Origin: an uncultured Ruminococcus sp.
GTDB taxonomy: Bacteria > Bacillota > Clostridia > Oscillospirales > Ruminococcaceae
NCBI GenBank assembly: GCA_900543145.1
Contig: UQPZ01000001.1
Location: forward strand, 124,001 to 188,000
Length of the DNA stretch: 64,000 nucleotides
Direction of reading: 5' to 3'
Positions 17,623 to 26,178 of this stretch are shown piece by piece. Position 1 is the first letter of the stretch. Every line of letters starts with the position of its first letter. A model generated the notes under the pieces. It worked only from the letters and a program-made list of their open reading frames with translations. It was not told the DNA's origin and did no database searches. Position numbers and translations under genes: made by a program.

Positions 17623-19260
17623 TCAGGCTCGGTTTGTAAACGCTGCAAGCTCGTGCAGTTTATCAAGCGCCCTTCCGCTTTCAACAGATTCTCTGGATTT
17701 TTCGATTCCTTCTCCGATCGTTTCGGCAGCTCCGCAGACATAGAGCGCAGCTCCTGCGTTGAGGAGAACTATATCTCTTCTTGAATCCTTGATCGCTCCG
17801 CTTAGTATTCCAAGGGTGATTTTGGCGTTTTCCATTGCGTTTCCGCCTACTATCGAAGCTTTGCTGCCGATTCTTAGACCGAAGTCTGTAGGAGATATTT
17901 CATATTTTATGATTTTTCCTTCCTTTACTTCGCATACGGTAGTTGGGGCGGAAATTGAAAATTCATCAAGATTGTCATTTCCGTAAATAAGCAACGCACG
18001 TTTTATTCCCAAATTCATCAGAACCTTTGCCATTGTTTCAAGCAGTGAAGGGTCGTATACTCCCAGAACCATGTAATCTGCTTTTGCCGGATTTGCAAGA
18101 GGTCCAAGTATATTGAATACCGTTCTTACTCCTATCTGTCCTCTTACAGGCCCTACGAAACGCATTGCAGAATGGTAGCTTTGAGCGAAAAGAAACGACA
18201 AGCCTACTTCGTTCAGACAGGCTTCGGCTTTGGCTGGAGTAGACGTTATTTTTACTCCGAGCGCTTCGAGAACGTCTGCGGCTCCGCTTTTTGAGGAAAC
18301 GCTTCTGTTGCCGTGTTTAGCTACCTTCTGTCCTGCTCCTGCTATTACAAAGGAAGCAGTTGTAGAAATATTGAAGCTGTTTGAAAGATCTCCTCCTGTT
18401 CCTACGATGTCCAATACAGGAGTATCGGGGCTGACTACCGCCATTTTCTGACGCATTACCTTTGCAAAGCCGGTGATTTCCTCTATAGTTTCCCCTCTCA
18501 TACGCATTGCCGTAAGAAGAGTAGCTATCTGCGCTTCGGTTGCCCGGTCGCTCATAATTATATCCATAGCCTTGTAAGCCTCGTCTTCGGTAAGCGATTG
18601 TCCGTCAACGACCTTTTTCAGACAGTCTTTAAGCTCGGTTCTTTTAGCCGCAGGTATTGAGGGCGCTTTTGATAAATTTGTCTTTATTCCGGCAATATTA
18701 TTTAGAAAGTTTGAGATAATGCTTTCACCGGCATCTGTTAAAATAGACTCAGGATGAAACTGAACTCCGTAGGTAGGATAATCCCTATGCCGCAGCGCCA
18801 TTATCTGCGAATTATCATCGGCGGCTATGACCGAAAGACAGGAGGGAAGAGTTACGCTGTCTACGATAAGCGAATGGTATCTTGCGGCTGTGATCTCTTC
18901 CGGTAGTCCTGTAAACAGTGGGGCGGAGGTATTGATCTTTATATCAGTCTGTTTGCCGTGGAGAGGTTCTTTTGCATGAATGATTTTTCCTCCGAAGGCT
19001 TCAGCTATAGCCTGATGTCCAAGACAAACGCCTAAGATCGGGATCTTTCCGCTGAATTTCCTGATTGCTTTTACTGAGATACCTGCCTGAGCCGGATAGC
19101 ATGGGCCGGGGGAAATAATTATAGCCTGCGGATCCATTTGCTCAATTTCACTTAATGTTATTTCATCGTTACGCACTACTTTTATATCATGATATAATAC
19201 GCCGACTGCCTGATATAGATTGTAGGTAAAGCTGTCGTAGTTGTCAATTAATAAGATCAT
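17623..19260 (-). CDS. trpGD: Fused anthranilate synthase glutaminase / anthranilate phosphoribosyltransferase
   Basis: The 545-residue protein joins two enzymes. Residues 1-190 are the class I glutamine amidotransferase TrpG (catalytic Cys in GVCLGHQAI, His in QFHPES), supplying ammonia to TrpE. After a linker, residues about 210-545 are TrpD, with the phosphoribosyl-binding GTGGDLSNSFNIST, KHGNRSVSSKSG and a late acidic region. The fusion is familiar from enteric bacteria but is less usual in Firmicutes, where trpG and trpD are often separate. It lies between trpS and trpC in the operon. Confidence 0.96.
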   Translation of the reverse strand: MILLIDNYDSFTYNLYQAVGVLYHDIKVVRNDEITLSEIEQMDPQAIIISPGPCYPAQAGISVKAIRKFSGKIPILGVCLGHQAIAEAFGGKIIHAKEPLHGKQTDIKINTSAPLFTGLPEEITAARYHSLIVDSVTLPSCLSVIAADDNSQIMALRHRDYPTYGVQFHPESILTDAGESIISNFLNNIAGIKTNLSKAPSIPAAKRTELKDCLKKVVDGQSLTEDEAYKAMDIIMSDRATEAQIATLLTAMRMRGETIEEITGFAKVMRQKMAVVSPDTPVLDIVGTGGDLSNSFNISTTASFVIAGAGQKVAKHGNRSVSSKSGAADVLEALGVKITSTPAKAEACLNEVGLSFLFAQSYHSAMRFVGPVRGQIGVRTVFNILGPLANPAKADYMVLGVYDPSLLETMAKVLMNLGIKRALLIYGNDNLDEFSISAPTTVCEVKEGKIIKYEISPTDFGLRIGSKASIVGGNAMENAKITLGILSGAIKDSRRDIVLLNAGAALYVCGAAETIGEGIEKSRESVESGRALDKLHELAAFTNRA

Positions 19261-19281
19261 TGCTGCGTCCTCCTGTTTATT

Positions 19282-20358
19282 TTATTTTACAAATTTATCG
19301 GTAAAGGATTTGTCGGTGAAATAGTCAATACCGATTGCGGCTCTTATTTCCGAAACAGTCCGGCTCGAAATCTCAATTGCGTGATCTGTACCTTTTTTAA
19401 GAATTTCCAGCAGATATGTTTTATTCTTTTCATAATCCTGCCTTCGTTTTCTGATAGGAGCTAGAAATTCCTGCATTACATTATTAAGGAGTTTCTTGCA
19501 TTTTATATCGCCGAGACCTCCGCGGCGGTAATGTTCCTTCATTTCAGAAAGATTCTGATATTCGGGCATATACTCTGCGAAAACCTCATCTGTGCAGAAA
19601 GCGTCCAGGTAGCTGAATACGGGATTATTTTCAGTGTGTCCCGGATCGTTTACGCCTATATGCAAAGGATCTGTATACATATCCATGATTTTTTGACTAA
19701 CAGTGTTTTCATCATCTTTAAGAAAAATACAATTGCCAAGTGATTTACTCATTTTTGTATTTCCGTCAGTACCGGGCAGTCTGCTGCAGCTTTCGCTGTC
19801 CGGAAGAACCGCCTCAGGTTCTACCAGAACATCACATTTATAAATTCTGTTAAAGCTTGAAACAATTTCTCTTGTCTGCTCCAGCATAGGAAGCTGATCG
19901 TCTCCTACAGGAACGTATTTTGCCTTAAAAGCGGTAATGTCCGCAGCTTGGCTGATAGGATAGGTCATAAAGCCGACGGGAAGATCTCTTTCAAAATTTC
20001 TCAGCTTTATTTCATTCTTTATAGTAGGGTTTCTTTCAAGTCTGGCTAATGTAACAAGATTTGAATAGTACATGGGCAGCTCGTAGAGGGCAGGGACATG
20101 AGATTGAACAAAAATAGCTGTAACAGCCGGATCAAGACCGACTGCAAGATAATCAAGCGTTACCTCAAGAATGTTCTGTCTGATTTTTTCAGGATTATCA
20201 GCGTTGTCGGTAAGCGCCTGCAAGTCGGCTATCATTACAAAAGGCTGATAATTTCCGGTATTCTGCATCTGGATTCGTTTTTTTAGCGAGCCTACGTAAT
20301 GCCCTAGGTGAAGCGCTCCTGTCGGTCTGTCGCCTGTTAAAATAATTTCTTTATTCAT
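19282..20358 (-). CDS. trpS: Tryptophanyl-tRNA synthetase
   Basis: TrpS charges tRNA-Trp. The 358-residue class I synthetase has the HIGH-type motif HLGHYVGS near residue 18 and the KMSKS loop (KMSKSLGN) in the second half. Its position as the second gene of the biosynthetic operon, between trpE and trpGD and behind one tryptophan T-box, puts synthesis and charging under the same tRNA-sensing control. Only 15 bases separate it from trpE. Confidence 0.96.
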   Translation of the reverse strand: MNKEIILTGDRPTGALHLGHYVGSLKKRIQMQNTGNYQPFVMIADLQALTDNADNPEKIRQNILEVTLDYLAVGLDPAVTAIFVQSHVPALYELPMYYSNLVTLARLERNPTIKNEIKLRNFERDLPVGFMTYPISQAADITAFKAKYVPVGDDQLPMLEQTREIVSSFNRIYKCDVLVEPEAVLPDSESCSRLPGTDGNTKMSKSLGNCIFLKDDENTVSQKIMDMYTDPLHIGVNDPGHTENNPVFSYLDAFCTDEVFAEYMPEYQNLSEMKEHYRRGGLGDIKCKKLLNNVMQEFLAPIRKRRQDYEKNKTYLLEILKKGTDHAIEISSRTVSEIRAAIGIDYFTDKSFTDKFVK

Positions 20359-20373
20359 ACTTGAAATACCTCA

Positions 20374-21846
20374 TCATAATTTTGCTGCTTCTTCAATGGC
20401 GTTTATAACGGCTTTCGCTTTATTGACTGACTCTTCATATTCATTTTCCGGTATGCTGTCTGCAACTACTCCTCCTCCTGCCTGAACATAAGCTTTTCCG
20501 TTTCTGAAAAGTACGGTTCTTATTGCAATACAGGTATCAATACTGCCGTCGAACGCAAGATATCCTACCGTTCCTCCGTAAAGTCCGCGCCTTACTGTTT
20601 CCAGCTCGTCGATAATTTCCATAGCTCTTACCTTAGGAGCGCCTGAAAGCGTTCCTGCGGGAAGCAGAGCCATAAGAGCGTCCAGTGGTTTTTTGTCTTT
20701 CCTGAGCGTTCCCTTTACGTTTGAAACAAGATGCATTACTTTTGAATACCGCTCTACTATCATATAATCCATTACATTTACTGAACCGAACTCTGAAACC
20801 TTACCAATGTCGTTTCGTCCGAGATCTACCAGCATTGTGTGTTCAGCGCGTTCCTTTGGATTGCTGATGAGTGCGGCTTCATTTCTGATGTCTTCTTCCA
20901 TTGTTTCACCGCGTTTTATCGTTCCGGCAATAGGACGGGTTATTACTGTTCTGTCGTTGACAGAAACAAGCATTTCCGGTGACGCTCCTGCAATCGAGTA
21001 CTCCTTGCTGCTGAAATAGTAAAGATACGGAGACGGATTGGTGGAACGAAGCATTCTGTATACGTCAAAGCTGTCGGGAGGGTTGTCAATTTCAAAACGC
21101 TGAGACGGAACTATCTGAAAAATGTCTCCGTTTCTGATATATTCTTTGGATCTTTCAACGTTTTTTAGATAATCTTCTTTTGAAATATTTGATCTGATAT
21201 TGATATTTACATTATCCGAACTGATACTGACGGGCTTCGGCTGAAAGCTGTGCAGAACCCCGATAATTTCATCTTTGCGCCTTTCGCATGATGCATACTT
21301 TTCTTCAAGATTATCGGAAGCGTTTATATTCAGTATAATAACAGCTTTATTGCTTAGATGGTCATAAGCGACAAGCTCATCGAACAAATGCATATCGGCA
21401 TCGGGCATATTCAGATCATCAGCAGGCGGTTCAGCCAGTGTTTTTTCAAAATATCTCACCATATCATAAGCGAAGTATCCTATAAGTCCTCCGGTCAGCT
21501 TAGGTCTGCCGTTGAATTTAGGAGCTTTATGCTGTTCTATAATATCTGAAAAGAAACTGATAGGGTCGTCAGTGCTTATGCTTACAGGTTCTTTTCCCTG
21601 CTCTTTGATAACAGCTGTATGGTCTTTAAGCGTATACCGCACTTTGGGATTGATTCCGATATATGAATATCTTCCCCATTGATCCTTGCTGTCAACCGAT
21701 TCAAGAATAAAACAGTTTTCATAGCTTTCGTGCAGACAATTGAAAAGCTGAACGGGAGTAAAGGAATCTACGAGAAGCTCATAAAAAACCGGTACTGTTT
21801 TGTAGTCTTTTAATAAATCTTTTACCTGTTCAATTGACGGATACAT
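20374..21846 (-). CDS. trpE: Anthranilate synthase component I
   Basis: TrpE converts chorismate to anthranilate with TrpG. The 490-residue product has an N-terminal region with the tryptophan-feedback pocket (FILESVDSKDQWGRYSYIG) and the chorismate-binding domain with IVPSQRFE, PITRPIAGTIKRGE-type residues (TRPIAGTIKRGETMEED), and GRNDIGKVS. The ATG at 21846 is used: AGGAGG lies 7 bases upstream and the T-box terminator lies beyond that. A longer in-frame reading would run into the leader. Confidence 0.97.
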   Translation of the reverse strand: MYPSIEQVKDLLKDYKTVPVFYELLVDSFTPVQLFNCLHESYENCFILESVDSKDQWGRYSYIGINPKVRYTLKDHTAVIKEQGKEPVSISTDDPISFFSDIIEQHKAPKFNGRPKLTGGLIGYFAYDMVRYFEKTLAEPPADDLNMPDADMHLFDELVAYDHLSNKAVIILNINASDNLEEKYASCERRKDEIIGVLHSFQPKPVSISSDNVNINIRSNISKEDYLKNVERSKEYIRNGDIFQIVPSQRFEIDNPPDSFDVYRMLRSTNPSPYLYYFSSKEYSIAGASPEMLVSVNDRTVITRPIAGTIKRGETMEEDIRNEAALISNPKERAEHTMLVDLGRNDIGKVSEFGSVNVMDYMIVERYSKVMHLVSNVKGTLRKDKKPLDALMALLPAGTLSGAPKVRAMEIIDELETVRRGLYGGTVGYLAFDGSIDTCIAIRTVLFRNGKAYVQAGGGVVADSIPENEYEESVNKAKAVINAIEEAAKL

Positions 21847-21925
21847 AATAAAAACCTCCTGAAAATTTATTTGTGACGAATGATAGGGAAGATTATCAGT
21901 TTTATTCTGCCCGAAAAAATGCAAT

Positions 21926-22245
21926 AAAAAAAGTCCTGCCGTCACAATAGCTTAACGCTATGGGACGATAGAACCGTGGTGCCACCCAATTTCCCGACGA
22001 TTATAAACGCCGGCTCACAAGTACGCATTCTCGGCAATAAGCCTTGAAATCAATACCCAGTCACACTAACGCAGGAACACGCGGCGAGTGATACTTTCTG
22101 TAAAGATTTCACACTGCTCCTCACAAACCCATTCACCTGAATTTCATGTACTGATTCACACCATACATCAGCTCTCTGAAACATTCCATACAAGCTACTT
22201 ACTTTTGCTCAACGGATTTAAGATATTAACTTTAAATTACTATAT
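21926..22245 (-). promoter_or_regulatory. Tryptophan T-box leader with terminator
   Basis: On the minus strand the leader has the conserved stem I segment AGAGAGCTGATG (about 22176-22165) and GGTGTGAATCAG. The specifier codon TGG (22131-22129, in GAATGGGTTT) reads tryptophan. The T-box sequence GGGTGGCACCACGG is at 21987-21974. It is followed by a terminator whose stem GTCC/GGAC closes a second ATAGC/GCTAT stem, with a run of seven U at about 21933-21926. Uncharged tRNA-Trp should favour the antiterminator and turn the operon on. Confidence 0.95.
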
Positions 22246-22274
22246 ATTATATTCTTTCGGAAAAGATTTGTCAA
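22246..22274 (-). promoter_or_regulatory. trp operon promoter
   Basis: Minus-strand TTGACA (22269-22274), 17-base spacer, TATAAT (22246-22251), a consensus sigma-A promoter directly upstream of the T-box. Confidence 0.88.
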
Positions 22275-22344
22275 TAGCTGAATATTAAAAAAGTGTAAAC
22301 AATAATTCCTAGGCAGTTTTTTAATTTTTAAGGTTAAAAAGCTG

Positions 22345-22373
22345 TTGCAATGTTAATGCTTATAGTGTATAAT
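22345..22373 (+). promoter_or_regulatory. Promoter of the AI-2E-family permease gene
   Basis: TTGCAA (22345-22350), 17-base spacer, TATAAT (22368-22373), divergent from the trp promoter. Confidence 0.7.
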
Positions 22374-22419
22374 ATTTTTATAGAAATTAATATGAAATTA
22401 TTTATGAAAGGAAATATTT

Positions 22420-23721
22420 ATGAAGCTTTATACCAATAAAAGGTATAACACAATCGCGCTGTACGCTATACTGGTCATAGCGGTGAATGTACTGATCGTT
22501 GTTGCAATTTTTAAGTTTGGCACTATTCTGAGAATTCTTTCGGCGCTTGTCGGAGTTCTTATGCCCTTGATATGGGGACTTGTTATAGCATTTCTTATGA
22601 ATCCTATAATGGTAAGGCTTGAGAAGCTGTTTAATAAAAAGATAATCAAGAATCCTTCAAGAAAAAAACCGCTGCGCTGTTTGTCTATTACCGTTTCTTC
22701 GATCGTTTTTCTCGGGATCGTTGCAGGAATTATAGCGGTTATCGTACCGGAATTTATCAATAGCTTTAATGAGATCGTCAATAATTTTTCGGGATTTGTA
22801 ACAAATACTCAGAAATGGATAAATAAGCTTCTGAAAAATTATCCCGAGGTTGAAAGCTTTATTTCCAATAAGCTTGTCGAATTCGGTACTGATCTAACTA
22901 AAATACAGCCTATGCTTGAAAATATTCTATCCGGAGCATGGGGCTTCGTAACGCTTGTGAAAAATTTTCTGCTTGGCTTTATTGTATCGGTTTATCTATT
23001 GTTTTCAAAGGAAACGCTTATTGCTCAGACCAAGAAGCTGTTGTTTGCGGTATTTAAAAAGCCATTCTGTGAAAAGACGCTCAGACTTGGTTCTCAGGCA
23101 AACGATGTTTTTTCCGGCTTTCTCAGCGGAAAGATAATAGATTCGCTTATCATCGGAATACTTTGCTTTATAGGACTTACTATTATAGATATGCCTTATA
23201 ACGTTCTTATCAGCGTTATTGTCGGGGTAACAAATATAATACCGTTTTTCGGACCTTTTATAGGAGCGATACCGTCGGGTCTGCTTATTCTGCTTGTAGA
23301 ACCGAGAAAAACCATATGGCTGCTGCTGTTTATCTTTATTCTTCAGCAATTTGACGGAAATATTCTAGGTCCAAAGATACTAGGCGATTCAACGGGACTT
23401 CCTGCGTTCTGGGTAATGATCTCGCTGTTTGTGGGAGGAGGCTTGTTCGGTTTTGTAGGAATGATAATGGCAGTACCTACCTTTGCTCTTATATACAGTC
23501 TTACAAGAGTAAGTGTTGAATCAAGGCTGAAGAAAAAGAAAATGCCTGTTTCTACTGATTATTATATTGAAAATCCCGATAAGCTGTACTCGCCTAAGCA
23601 TGAAAAGAAAACTCCTCTGACTCCAGAACAGCTTGAAAAGATCATTATACCGTCAGCCGATGAGGTAAACGAGGCGGCTTCGGAAGCTGAGTATTTAGAG
23701 AGAAATGACAAGACTGAATAA
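22420..23721 (+). CDS. AI-2E/PerM-family membrane transporter
   Basis: The 433-residue product belongs to the widespread AI-2E (UPF0118/PerM) family of polytopic membrane proteins. It has two N-terminal helices (about 10-30 and 36-58), a helix near 85-107, a long amphipathic region (110-180), and the diagnostic C-terminal helices with NIIPFFGPFIGAIPS and GNILGPKILGDSTGLPAFW. Family members have been linked to autoinducer export, K+ or Na+ transport; function here is open. A charged cytoplasmic tail follows. GAAAGGA precedes the ATG. Confidence 0.88.
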   Translation: MKLYTNKRYNTIALYAILVIAVNVLIVVAIFKFGTILRILSALVGVLMPLIWGLVIAFLMNPIMVRLEKLFNKKIIKNPSRKKPLRCLSITVSSIVFLGIVAGIIAVIVPEFINSFNEIVNNFSGFVTNTQKWINKLLKNYPEVESFISNKLVEFGTDLTKIQPMLENILSGAWGFVTLVKNFLLGFIVSVYLLFSKETLIAQTKKLLFAVFKKPFCEKTLRLGSQANDVFSGFLSGKIIDSLIIGILCFIGLTIIDMPYNVLISVIVGVTNIIPFFGPFIGAIPSGLLILLVEPRKTIWLLLFIFILQQFDGNILGPKILGDSTGLPAFWVMISLFVGGGLFGFVGMIMAVPTFALIYSLTRVSVESRLKKKKMPVSTDYYIENPDKLYSPKHEKKTPLTPEQLEKIIIPSADEVNEAASEAEYLERNDKTE

Positions 23722-23722
23722 T

Positions 23723-23768
23723 AAAAACAGGCTGCTACGTTTTTATGCGCAGAGCAGCCTGTTTTTTT
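23723..23768. terminator. Bidirectional terminator between permease and D,D-carboxypeptidase genes
   Basis: AAAAACAGGCTGCT (23723-23736) pairs with AGCAGCCTGTTTTT (23753-23766). It is U-rich on both strands and shared by the two convergent genes. Confidence 0.92.
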
Positions 23769-25170
23769 ATTTTTTCATGTATTTAAACTGTATGCAGATA
23801 AAATAGCCTATTGTGTAAATTACAAAAAGCATAATGACTGCATATACGGCATACCTGAACTCTGAGGACTTAGGAAAAGCTTTAGCTATTTCAAGCTTCT
23901 CTGCGGAGGCGGAACGTTCAACTTTAGATGTCGCTACAAGATCAATAGACGCTATTTCATCACCGTTGTATATAAGCTTCATTTCGCCGAGAATATCGCC
24001 GGGCTCTACCGGAGCTACTATGTTGCTCTTAACGATAACCTTCCTTTCTACATCATCGGTAGAAATGCCTTTCGGCCATAGCTGAGTATATCCTGCGGCA
24101 GGCTTTAGGTTGACATAATCAGCGTTGTCTCCGAACTCGACAGTGGCCTCGGTAACTTCGCTGTTAGGGTTTATAAAATCGGTTGAAGCGAGAGAGTTAA
24201 AAGCCCATTCGTACAGTGCAGAATGATCCAGCATATTGTAATAAATAACGTCGTCCGCATAAAAAGATTCAGGATCTTTATCGCCTTTTTTTATGTCGGC
24301 TTCAAGCTTTTCCATTGGAGCGCCCATAGTAACGGTTAGATAATTGTATCCGTCATAGCTTGCATATGAAGCAAGGCAGCGTCCTGCGGCGTCAAGAGAT
24401 CCGGTTTTTATTCCTTTTACATACGGGTAGTAATAATCAGATGTAGATGAAAGCATATAGTTTGTATTAACGATAGTCGAGCCGACGGAATGATATTTTG
24501 TGGATTCCATCTGATAGCTTGGCATTGCAACAATATCCTTAAAAACATCATATTTGTCAAGAAGGTATTTGCATAGTGATGCAATATCCTTGCAGCTTGA
24601 GTAGTTCTGAGCTACGAAAAGTCCGTGTGCGTTTGAAAAGTGAGTATTTTTCAGTCCCAGCTTTTCAGCCTTCTGATTCATAAGATCGCAGAAGCCGCTT
24701 ATGGAGCCTCCCAGGTTTATAGCTATAATATTTGCCGCCTCACAAGACGAAGGTATCATCAATGCAGCTAGAAGGTCGTAATAATTTACTTTTTCATTAG
24801 GCTGAATATCAGCGGTAGAGGCTCCCGTTCCGTAAAGCTCATCAAAGGCTTCGCTTCCGGCAGAAACGTAAGACGCTTTCATTTTTTTCTCACTGCCCTT
24901 GAATTCGTCAAGCAGAACAGCGGCGGTCATTATTTTTGTAAGTGAGGCGGGAGCACGTTCTTCTTCTCCGTTTATATCAACTATAACATCGCCTGTGTCC
25001 AGATTTATCATATATACCGATTCGGAATATAAAGACAAAGGTACCGGATCGCCTTTTTCGTCTACACCGGAGGTGGGAGTGAAATTAAATGCCGATACCG
25101 AATACGGAGAAAGAACGCTTATCATTAACATAAGCGCCGTTAAAAAACATATTTTATTTTTTTGCTTCAT
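23767..25170 (-). CDS. D-alanyl-D-alanine carboxypeptidase (low-molecular-mass PBP, S11 family)
   Basis: The 467-residue product trims the terminal D-Ala of peptidoglycan pentapeptides at the outer face of the membrane. It has a signal peptide (1-27), the SxxK catalytic motif S76-L-T-K79, and the KTG motif in VKGIKTGSLDAAG (about 254-256). The second motif reads S141-S-C143 instead of the usual SxN. A PBP5-type C-terminal beta domain (about 320-420) and a C-terminal membrane helix with a basic tail (440-467) follow. It resembles DacB/DacF, which act in vegetative cells or in spore cortex synthesis; context does not decide between them. Confidence 0.9.
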   Translation of the reverse strand: MKQKNKICFLTALMLMISVLSPYSVSAFNFTPTSGVDEKGDPVPLSLYSESVYMINLDTGDVIVDINGEEERAPASLTKIMTAAVLLDEFKGSEKKMKASYVSAGSEAFDELYGTGASTADIQPNEKVNYYDLLAALMIPSSCEAANIIAINLGGSISGFCDLMNQKAEKLGLKNTHFSNAHGLFVAQNYSSCKDIASLCKYLLDKYDVFKDIVAMPSYQMESTKYHSVGSTIVNTNYMLSSTSDYYYPYVKGIKTGSLDAAGRCLASYASYDGYNYLTVTMGAPMEKLEADIKKGDKDPESFYADDVIYYNMLDHSALYEWAFNSLASTDFINPNSEVTEATVEFGDNADYVNLKPAAGYTQLWPKGISTDDVERKVIVKSNIVAPVEPGDILGEMKLIYNGDEIASIDLVATSKVERSASAEKLEIAKAFPKSSEFRYAVYAVIMLFVIYTIGYFICIQFKYMKK

Positions 25171-25210
25171 TTATATCAGAATCCTTTCGGAACAATTTTC
25201 ATAATACTTA

Positions 25211-25240
25211 ATTATAACTCATATCTTAGGGAGTTGTAAA
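25211..25240 (-). promoter_or_regulatory. Promoter of the carboxypeptidase gene
   Basis: Minus-strand TTTACA (25235-25240), 18-base spacer, TATAAT (25211-25216). The -35 lies inside the end of the upstream gene. Confidence 0.6.
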
Positions 25241-26014
25241 GCTTTCAAATGTAAATTTTGAATAATAGCTGTCATTTCTTTTGTATATAATATTATTGCC
25301 GGATTTTCCGCAGCGTTCTACTATATTCAGGTATGTAAAAATATTAAGAGCAGTCTGAGCAGCAGAACGGCTTATTCCGGCGTTATCCGCTAGGTCGTAT
25401 GAAGTAAAATCCTGCGGCAGCGTTTCGGGAAGAAATATCCCGTAGTCATAAGGACTGCGTATATATATTTCATCGGTGATCCTCAGCGGGATCCTGTCGC
25501 AGCGTGACGAACCCTTCTTCCTGTCCTTTGACCAGCCGTTGAGGTATCTTATCTCTTCAACTTCAAGCAAACACAGGCAAAGGTTCATTCGCGGATTGTC
25601 GAGAGTATATTTTATCCTGTATAGCTCAGGAATTACATCGTATATCCAGCCTTTTTTGGGGGATTTTCTTCTGCCGCAGATCTCTCCGGTTTCAGTGTCG
25701 AGCCATGAAAGGTATTTAACGGCAGGGATAGGATAAACAACAGTTACATTGCAGAATTCCAGAAACCGCTCCAGCTTTTTTGTAAGCTTTGAAAAATTTC
25801 GGGTCTGTATTTCTATAACTCCGTTTTCACCTACAATATCCGCAACAAAGCCCCCTATTTTTATTTCATGGTTCTCGGTATGCGGTTCATAGTAGTTTTT
25901 AAGAACGGCGTGCAAAGTTTTTTCTCCGAGAGTACCTATACCGTTTCTGTTTCTTTCAGAATTTATGACCTTTCTGAGCGCCGTTTCAAATTTTTCACTG
26001 TCCGTAAAAGTCAC
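25226..26014 (-). CDS. Conserved protein of unknown function with nuclease-like core and winged-helix tail
   Basis: The 262-residue product looks like a conserved clostridial family with no characterised function that I know. Residues about 30-100 (GTLGEKTLHAVLKNYYEP, then KIGGFVADIVGENGVIEIQT) have the D...ExQ spacing and alternating strands of a PD-(D/E)XK-type nuclease core with Q in place of K. A middle part holds RRKSPKKGWIYDVIPELYRI and GWSKDRKKGSSRCDRIP. The tail (about 205-255) resembles a winged helix (LADNAGISRSAAQTALNIFTYLNIVE). The start is GTG at 26014, which overlaps GGAGG; no better in-frame start is visible. Nuclease activity is inference. Confidence 0.75.
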   Translation of the reverse strand: MTFTDSEKFETALRKVINSERNRNGIGTLGEKTLHAVLKNYYEPHTENHEIKIGGFVADIVGENGVIEIQTRNFSKLTKKLERFLEFCNVTVVYPIPAVKYLSWLDTETGEICGRRKSPKKGWIYDVIPELYRIKYTLDNPRMNLCLCLLEVEEIRYLNGWSKDRKKGSSRCDRIPLRITDEIYIRSPYDYGIFLPETLPQDFTSYDLADNAGISRSAAQTALNIFTYLNIVERCGKSGNNIIYKRNDSYYSKFTFESFTTP

Positions 26015-26035
26015 CTCCGCTTATGCAGTAAATAA

Positions 26036-26064
26036 ATTATAGCAGAGCAGAGGTTCAAAGTCAA
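26036..26064 (-). promoter_or_regulatory. Promoter of the nuclease-like gene
   Basis: Minus-strand TTGACT (26059-26064), 17-base spacer, TATAAT (26036-26041). Confidence 0.75.
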
Positions 26065-26116
26065 TCGGTTTAGTTTTCTGCAATGGTTATTATTCACAAA
26101 ATATTTTGTATATCAG

Positions 26117-26145
26117 TTGATTTGTATTTCTTCTTATGATATAAT
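26117..26145 (+). promoter_or_regulatory. Promoter of the metallophosphoesterase gene
   Basis: TTGATT (26117-26122), 17-base spacer, TATAAT (26140-26145). Confidence 0.7.
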
Positions 26146-26178
26146 ATTGATACTTGATTTTTAAATTGAGGTGTTTGC

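Noticed and set aside
17607..17741. 45-residue extension of trpC overlapping trpGD
   Set aside because: It lies in another frame of the trpGD end and lacks a ribosome binding site; ATG 17606 has GGAAGGAGCC.
21847..21945. N-terminal extension of trpE into the leader
   Set aside because: The region contains the T-box terminator T-run and the AGGAGG site for ATG 21846; the residues do not resemble TrpE.
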